A stretch of DNA of 35,184 nucleotides from positions 1 through 35,184 of the forward strand of contig JAAXXD010000018.1 in assembly GCA_013334655.1 (NCBI GenBank), given 5' to 3'. The DNA is from Chlorobaculum sp. GTDB lineage: Bacteria > Bacteroidota > Chlorobiia > Chlorobiales > Chlorobiaceae. Position numbers and translations under genes: made by a program. This document shows positions 30,692 through 35,184 of this stretch, in pieces; the first letter of the stretch is position 1, and every line of letters begins with the position of its first letter. The notes beneath the pieces were generated by a model. It did not search any database and was not told where the DNA came from. It saw nothing but the letters and a program-made list of their open reading frames with translations.

Positions 30692-30693
30692 AA

Positions 30694-30996
30694 TTAGCGA
30701 ACTCCGGCTTCTTGCAGAAAACGTCTCATCGATTGTAACGCCCCTCTATCGGTCTCCTTTCTGGTGTGAGGCCGGTGAAACACTGCCCGCACACCATTGA
30801 GCACTATCCGCACCCGCGAACCTCTGCCCTCCGACAAATCAGCGCCAAGAGCCACCAGCAGACTTTCGATCTCCGACCAACTGACATCCGCCCTGACAGG
30901 GTTCTCGAATATCTGCTCCGGAACCTTTTCGTGCCTCTTGTACGCGGTACTATTGTACGATAGCAGAGTCGGTTTTGCAAACCCGCCAACAGCCAC
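30694..30996 (-). CDS. hicA: HicA-family toxin
   Basis: KRHEKVPEQIFENPVRADVSWSEIESLLVALGADLSEGRGSRVRIVLNGVRAVFHRPHTRKETDRGALQSMRRFLQEAG; ends 2 bp before hicB starts. The true start is unclear, since typical HicA begins near KRHEK. Confidence 0.85.
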   Translation of the reverse strand: MAVGGFAKPTLLSYNSTAYKRHEKVPEQIFENPVRADVSWSEIESLLVALGADLSEGRGSRVRIVLNGVRAVFHRPHTRKETDRGALQSMRRFLQEAGVR

Positions 30997-31155
30997 TCGT
31001 CACCAGCTCAAATTCGAACGGCTGATCACCATCAAATAACCTGATCATAGGCGTGACACTGAAATCTGCCGGATAAAAGAGAAATTATTTACCTCATTTA
31101 ATTACGTCCCTCATGCATTTCCTTCGCACAACACAGTCAATACAAAACCTTTGTT

Positions 31156-32226
31156 TTACTCCCCATCATCTTCATTCTTTTTCCCGGCTTCATACCGTTG
31201 AGCGATCTCTTTGACCAATCGGTCGAAGTCGCTTTCGAAGAATCTGTCCTGAACGATGCGGTATTTCTCGAACTCGCTTTCGGCATGGGCTTTGGCGATT
31301 TCCGCCGTCACCTTTCCGGCATCCTGAAGTATTTCACGGTCGGTGGCTGCAATAAACCGGTTGAGGCGGGTTTCCCAGTCCTGCATAGTCATGGGAATCT
31401 TGCGCAGGGACATGTCTTCGGCGACATCCAGGTAAGCATTTACCAGCCGCGCCAGTTGCGCTATTTCGTGTTCAGTGAGGTAGTTTTTGGCCACAGCCAC
31501 GTCGAACTTCTGAATTTTCCCTCGCGGCGCATCCGTCCAGTTGGTCAGGCCCATATGCTCTTTCCCGGCATCGGCACGATTGACGATCACTTCCGCCGCT
31601 GTCTGGCCGTGAATGGCCCAGTGCAGTTTGTTCTGAACCGTGGCGAAAAAGCGTTTCGTCGCTTGCGCCGTTACGTCATAATCGATGGAGGTTGCGTAAA
31701 TGTCGGTGATTTTCTGATAGAACTTGCGCTCTGAAAGCCGGATTTCCCGGATGCGCTGTAAATGCTCTTCAAAGTACTTTTCCGTCAGAATGGAGCCACC
31801 ACCTTTTATCCGCTCATCATCCATCACATATGCTTTGATGGTGTACTCCTCGATAACGGCGGTTGCCCACTTGCGGAACTGCACGGCACGTTCGGAGTTT
31901 ACCTTGTAACCAACGGCAATAATCGCGGGCAGCTTGTAGTGTTGGGTGTTGTAGCTCTTGCCATCGCTGGCAGTTATTCGAAAATTTCGAATAACTGAAT
32001 CCTCCTGCAACTCACTATCGGCAAACACTTTTTTCAGATGATAGTTGATGGTATGAGTTTGTACATCGTAAAGCACCCCCATCATCTTCTGCGTCAGCCA
32101 GATGCTTTCATCGGCGTACACGGCTTCGACGCCCGCCGAGCCAGTGGCCGCAATAAAAGTCAGATACTCCGCCGCCGATGAGCGGACGATAGAGGGTTGT
32201 TCTTTTGCTTTTTTCTTCCTGCTCAT
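31156..32226 (-). CDS. rhuM: RhuM family protein (virulence protein RhuM-like)
   Basis: ESIWLTQKMMGVLYDVQTHTINYHLKKVFADSELQEDSVIRNFRITASDGKSYNTQHYKLPAIIAVGYKVNSERAVQFRKWATAVIEEY is diagnostic of RhuM. Start at MSRKKK. Confidence 0.9.
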   Translation of the reverse strand: MSRKKKAKEQPSIVRSSAAEYLTFIAATGSAGVEAVYADESIWLTQKMMGVLYDVQTHTINYHLKKVFADSELQEDSVIRNFRITASDGKSYNTQHYKLPAIIAVGYKVNSERAVQFRKWATAVIEEYTIKAYVMDDERIKGGGSILTEKYFEEHLQRIREIRLSERKFYQKITDIYATSIDYDVTAQATKRFFATVQNKLHWAIHGQTAAEVIVNRADAGKEHMGLTNWTDAPRGKIQKFDVAVAKNYLTEHEIAQLARLVNAYLDVAEDMSLRKIPMTMQDWETRLNRFIAATDREILQDAGKVTAEIAKAHAESEFEKYRIVQDRFFESDFDRLVKEIAQRYEAGKKNEDDGE

Positions 32227-32317
32227 TGGCTTTTGTCTCAAGTTTCAAACAGTAACACGCAGCATCGGAAACAGTTATCCAAATTTTTCGGATGACTGAA
32301 TCGTCTTGTCTTGACGT

Positions 32318-35095
32318 TCACCCAACTCTATACACCTTCATCACCTCGTCGCCCAAGTGATTGATGACTTTTACCGCAATCCTTCCCGTCGCGGGTTTTT
32401 CAAACGGTCTTGATATGTCGCTGTTCAGGGTTGCCCAGGTTTCTTCGTTGATTTCTGACTTTAGCGTTGTTTTCAGCGCTTTGTAGGGGTCGTTTGCGCC
32501 GAGGAAATATGCCTGGCGGACGAAGAAGGATTCCATGTTGTAGTCGGTGTCGATGAACCAGCAGGCTATGCCTTCGGCTCCGTCGCTGCGGACTTCGCCG
32601 GTGTTGGGGTGGAAGACGTCCACGCCGTTGACGCGGACCTGTATTTTGCCGTCCGGGGCGTCGAGAATGTCGATGTCCGGCTCGCCGAAGATGACGAAGA
32701 GGTTGCCTTTGCCGGTGTTTTTGAGGTCGCCCGACATGTGCAGGTCGGCGTTCATCCGGGCTTTGAGCACCGGGATTCTGCCGAGTTTGTTGAACTCGGA
32801 GGAGTGCGCGTCGTAGTTGAAGGCGCAGGCGACCAGCACGTCAAATCCGGCGTCTCCGGCTTCGCGGGCGGCTCCGACCAGGTCGGGGCGCGAGACGGTG
32901 CCGAATTCGGGGCCGATGAAGATGGCCGCGCGGCGCTCGGTCGTGCCGTCGGCTTCGAGGTAACGCCCTTCGGCGCAGACCAGCTCGCCGGGCCACGGGG
33001 TGAGCGAAATGAAGTCGATCTTGTCGCTCTTGTTCGCCTGCTGGACGCCGGAGGTTCGGAGGTTTTCGAGGATCATCGAAACGAAGCTCTGCTGGTCGTC
33101 GTAGCCGCTGCCAGTTTCGGCGAGAGAATCGATGAGGTCGTCCTCTTCATCGACGCCAAGCACGCGGTGCGGCGAGAGGCTTTCGACGGTGAACGGCCCG
33201 GCGACGCGCACTTTCTTCCGGTCGATGTACGGTTTGTCGTAGAGGTACTCGAATTCCGCTTTGGCGGCGATGGAGGCGTCGATCTCCTGCTGCCGCGCGA
33301 TGCGCCGCTCCCACCATGCGGCGTGGAGGCTCCGGGTTTCGTCGGGCCAGCTTTTCGAGGCTTCGCGCGGGATTTCCCACTCCTGCCACGCTTTGCCGAG
33401 CGCCTGGTTGAGCTGCTGGCGGAGCGGTTCGAGCTGCTCCTGATGCCGCTCCCAGATGACGTCGATTTCGGCGTTGTTGGCAATCGATTTCAGCGTGATG
33501 TGCGGCACGCGCTCATAGACGAAACCGTGCCGGATGTCGCCTCTCGCGGGCTGCGACGACGGCGCCGAACCGGTGATTTCAGCCTCCCTGAGCTGCCCAT
33601 CGCGGCTGTCGGCAAGCAGGTAGTACGAGTACCGCGCCCCCATGATGCGCGCCCGCGCCAGAGCAAGCGCCACGCGGGAAGTGTCAATCGTAATCCACCG
33701 CCGCCCCCACTGCTCGGCCACATACGCCGTCGTCCCCGAACCACACGTCGGATCAAGCACAAGATCACCGGGATCGGTGGACATCAGGATACATCGTTGT
33801 ATAACTTCTTCGTTTGTTTGAACAACATATGTTTTCTGATAACTAACTGACAAACTAACCCAAAGATTAGTGATTTTCCTAAAGGGCCAATCATTTACAT
33901 TCAGTCTATAACCAAGAGATTTTCCTTCTCGTAAAAATCTTTGTGCACGCCCTATTCGTACCAATTTTTCACGATTTGTAACCCAACTTCCTTTATTCGG
34001 TGGCGGAAAGCTCTCACCTTGCCATTCAAACATAAAGTCGGTTTCAGGTGAATAAGACGGTGCCAGAAGCGAAAATAATCGGAATATTTTTTTGTTTTGT
34101 AAATCAGGATTTTCGCGATCAGCAATTGATGTGGTTTCTATTTTGCCTTCTGCTGTTTCAAAAAAACGATAATGTTGAGTTAATGATGTTATTGGTTCAT
34201 ACAAAGGACGAAATTTTAGTGAGTCAATTTTACGGGCAAACATAATAATGTGATCATGCATTGTCTCGACATATGTCGCACCGAGTGGTAATGTTTTTTT
34301 ACGAAATACAATATTTGCTACAAAGTTTTCTATCCCAAATACTTCTGCGAGAACAAGAGTTAATAAGGCTTCATTTTCTGAGTTGATCTGCACGAAAATC
34401 GAGCCGGATTCGGTAAGCAAATCCCTTGCCACAGTCAGGCGGTCGCGGAGATAAGTCAAGTACGAATGGATGCCGTCGCGCCAGGTGTCGCGGAACGCCT
34501 TGACCTGCTCCGGTTCGCGCGTGATGTGATCGGTGTTGCCGTCCTTCACGTCGCGGCTGGTGGTTGACCACTGGAAGTTCGAGTTGAACTTGATGCCGTA
34601 CGGCGGATCGAAATAGAAGCACTGCACCTTGCCGCGAAGCCCCTCGCGCTCGGCGAGGCTCGCCATCACCTGCAAACTGTCGCCGAGAATCATGCGATTC
34701 GCCCAATGTGCGTCGTGCTGGTAGAACTCGGTTTTGGCGTTGTCGTCCGGCAGGCCGTTGAAGTCGGCGAAAAGATCGAACTGCGTATCGGCAGCCTTGG
34801 CCTCGGCCCGGCTGCGGCGCAAAAGATCGTCGATGAGCACCTTCGGGTGCACCTTCTCCTGAATGTAGAGCGGCGGAGCCGGAACCACGAGGTCGGACCA
34901 GTCCTGCTCGTCCTTGCCGCGCCACGCAAGCTGCGGATCGAGATCGCGGTTCCGCCGCTCGTACGCCACGCGAACGGCGCTCTGCTCCTGCCTGTCCATG
35001 ACGGACTGATGCTCGGCGGTCGGTATGTTCTTGCGAGTCGCCTCGTCGTGCCGAAAGATGTCGATGTCGAGCGGTAACGATTGCTTTTTTGCCAT
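32318..35095 (-). CDS. Site-specific adenine DNA methyltransferase, beta class (type III Mod-like)
   Basis: Motif IV CFYFDPPYGIKFNSNFQ precedes motif I LDPTCGSGTTAYVAEQWGRRWITIDTSRVALALAR, with a recognition region between them; long C-terminal extension. Confidence 0.92.
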   Translation of the reverse strand: MAKKQSLPLDIDIFRHDEATRKNIPTAEHQSVMDRQEQSAVRVAYERRNRDLDPQLAWRGKDEQDWSDLVVPAPPLYIQEKVHPKVLIDDLLRRSRAEAKAADTQFDLFADFNGLPDDNAKTEFYQHDAHWANRMILGDSLQVMASLAEREGLRGKVQCFYFDPPYGIKFNSNFQWSTTSRDVKDGNTDHITREPEQVKAFRDTWRDGIHSYLTYLRDRLTVARDLLTESGSIFVQINSENEALLTLVLAEVFGIENFVANIVFRKKTLPLGATYVETMHDHIIMFARKIDSLKFRPLYEPITSLTQHYRFFETAEGKIETTSIADRENPDLQNKKIFRLFSLLAPSYSPETDFMFEWQGESFPPPNKGSWVTNREKLVRIGRAQRFLREGKSLGYRLNVNDWPFRKITNLWVSLSVSYQKTYVVQTNEEVIQRCILMSTDPGDLVLDPTCGSGTTAYVAEQWGRRWITIDTSRVALALARARIMGARYSYYLLADSRDGQLREAEITGSAPSSQPARGDIRHGFVYERVPHITLKSIANNAEIDVIWERHQEQLEPLRQQLNQALGKAWQEWEIPREASKSWPDETRSLHAAWWERRIARQQEIDASIAAKAEFEYLYDKPYIDRKKVRVAGPFTVESLSPHRVLGVDEEDDLIDSLAETGSGYDDQQSFVSMILENLRTSGVQQANKSDKIDFISLTPWPGELVCAEGRYLEADGTTERRAAIFIGPEFGTVSRPDLVGAAREAGDAGFDVLVACAFNYDAHSSEFNKLGRIPVLKARMNADLHMSGDLKNTGKGNLFVIFGEPDIDILDAPDGKIQVRVNGVDVFHPNTGEVRSDGAEGIACWFIDTDYNMESFFVRQAYFLGANDPYKALKTTLKSEINEETWATLNSDISRPFEKPATGRIAVKVINHLGDEVMKVYRVG

Positions 35096-35120
35096 GATAG
35101 TGTTGATTACGCGACTGTAA

Positions 35121-35184
35121 ACCTGGGAGCGCCGAGTGCCTGCTCGATTCTTTCTTTACCTGGGAGCGCCAAGCTCCAGCTTGG
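35121..35184. repeat. Repeat element with the ACCTGGGAGCGCC unit, cut by the window edge
   Basis: ACCTGGGAGCGCC at 35121 and again at 35158 (37-bp spacing); the second copy continues into the palindrome CCAAGCTccAGCTTGG. Confidence 0.6.

Noticed and set aside
32609-33850. 413-aa plus-strand ORF opposite the methyltransferase
   Set aside because: Antisense shadow ORF in a GC-rich gene; no recognisable motifs, while the minus strand has clear methyltransferase motifs.

Overview
The 35.2 kb window looks like a Chlorobi-type (green sulfur bacterial) chromosome segment; the taxon is inferred from gene content only. The clearest block is a complete N-type (Na+/H+) F1Fo-ATPase operon, atpDCQRBEFAG (18266-24905). 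Other well-supported genes are lipoyl synthase, a RhlE-type DEAD-box helicase, a BMP-family lipoprotein, two NAD(P)-binding SDR/epimerase proteins, a geranylgeranyl-reductase-family flavoprotein, a SOUL heme-binding lipoprotein and a multi-PAS protein with no output domain. There are also three PEP-CTERM proteins, two of them close paralogs. Two restriction-modification loci are present. The first is a D12-class adenine methylase with an adjacent putative PD-(D/E)XK endonuclease. The second is a large beta-class (type III-like) methyltransferase followed by rhuM and hicAB. Decayed material includes a pseudogene copy of the nearby SDR gene, a frameshifted IS3-family transposase remnant, a cut transposase start at the left edge and a probable frameshifted small membrane protein. 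Non-coding structure includes a 207-bp MITE-like nested palindrome, a 15-bp perfect-stem hairpin after the ATPase operon, a (CG)n tract in a signal-peptide region, a G10 tract and a repeat element at the right edge. The most unusual observations are the AT-rich mosaic island inside the methyltransferase recognition region, an amidohydrolase with a membrane hairpin inserted after its HxH motif, and the MITE-like element. I did not find a clearly novel multi-gene system. The mod-rhuM-hicAB cluster without a visible restriction subunit is the best candidate for follow-up.
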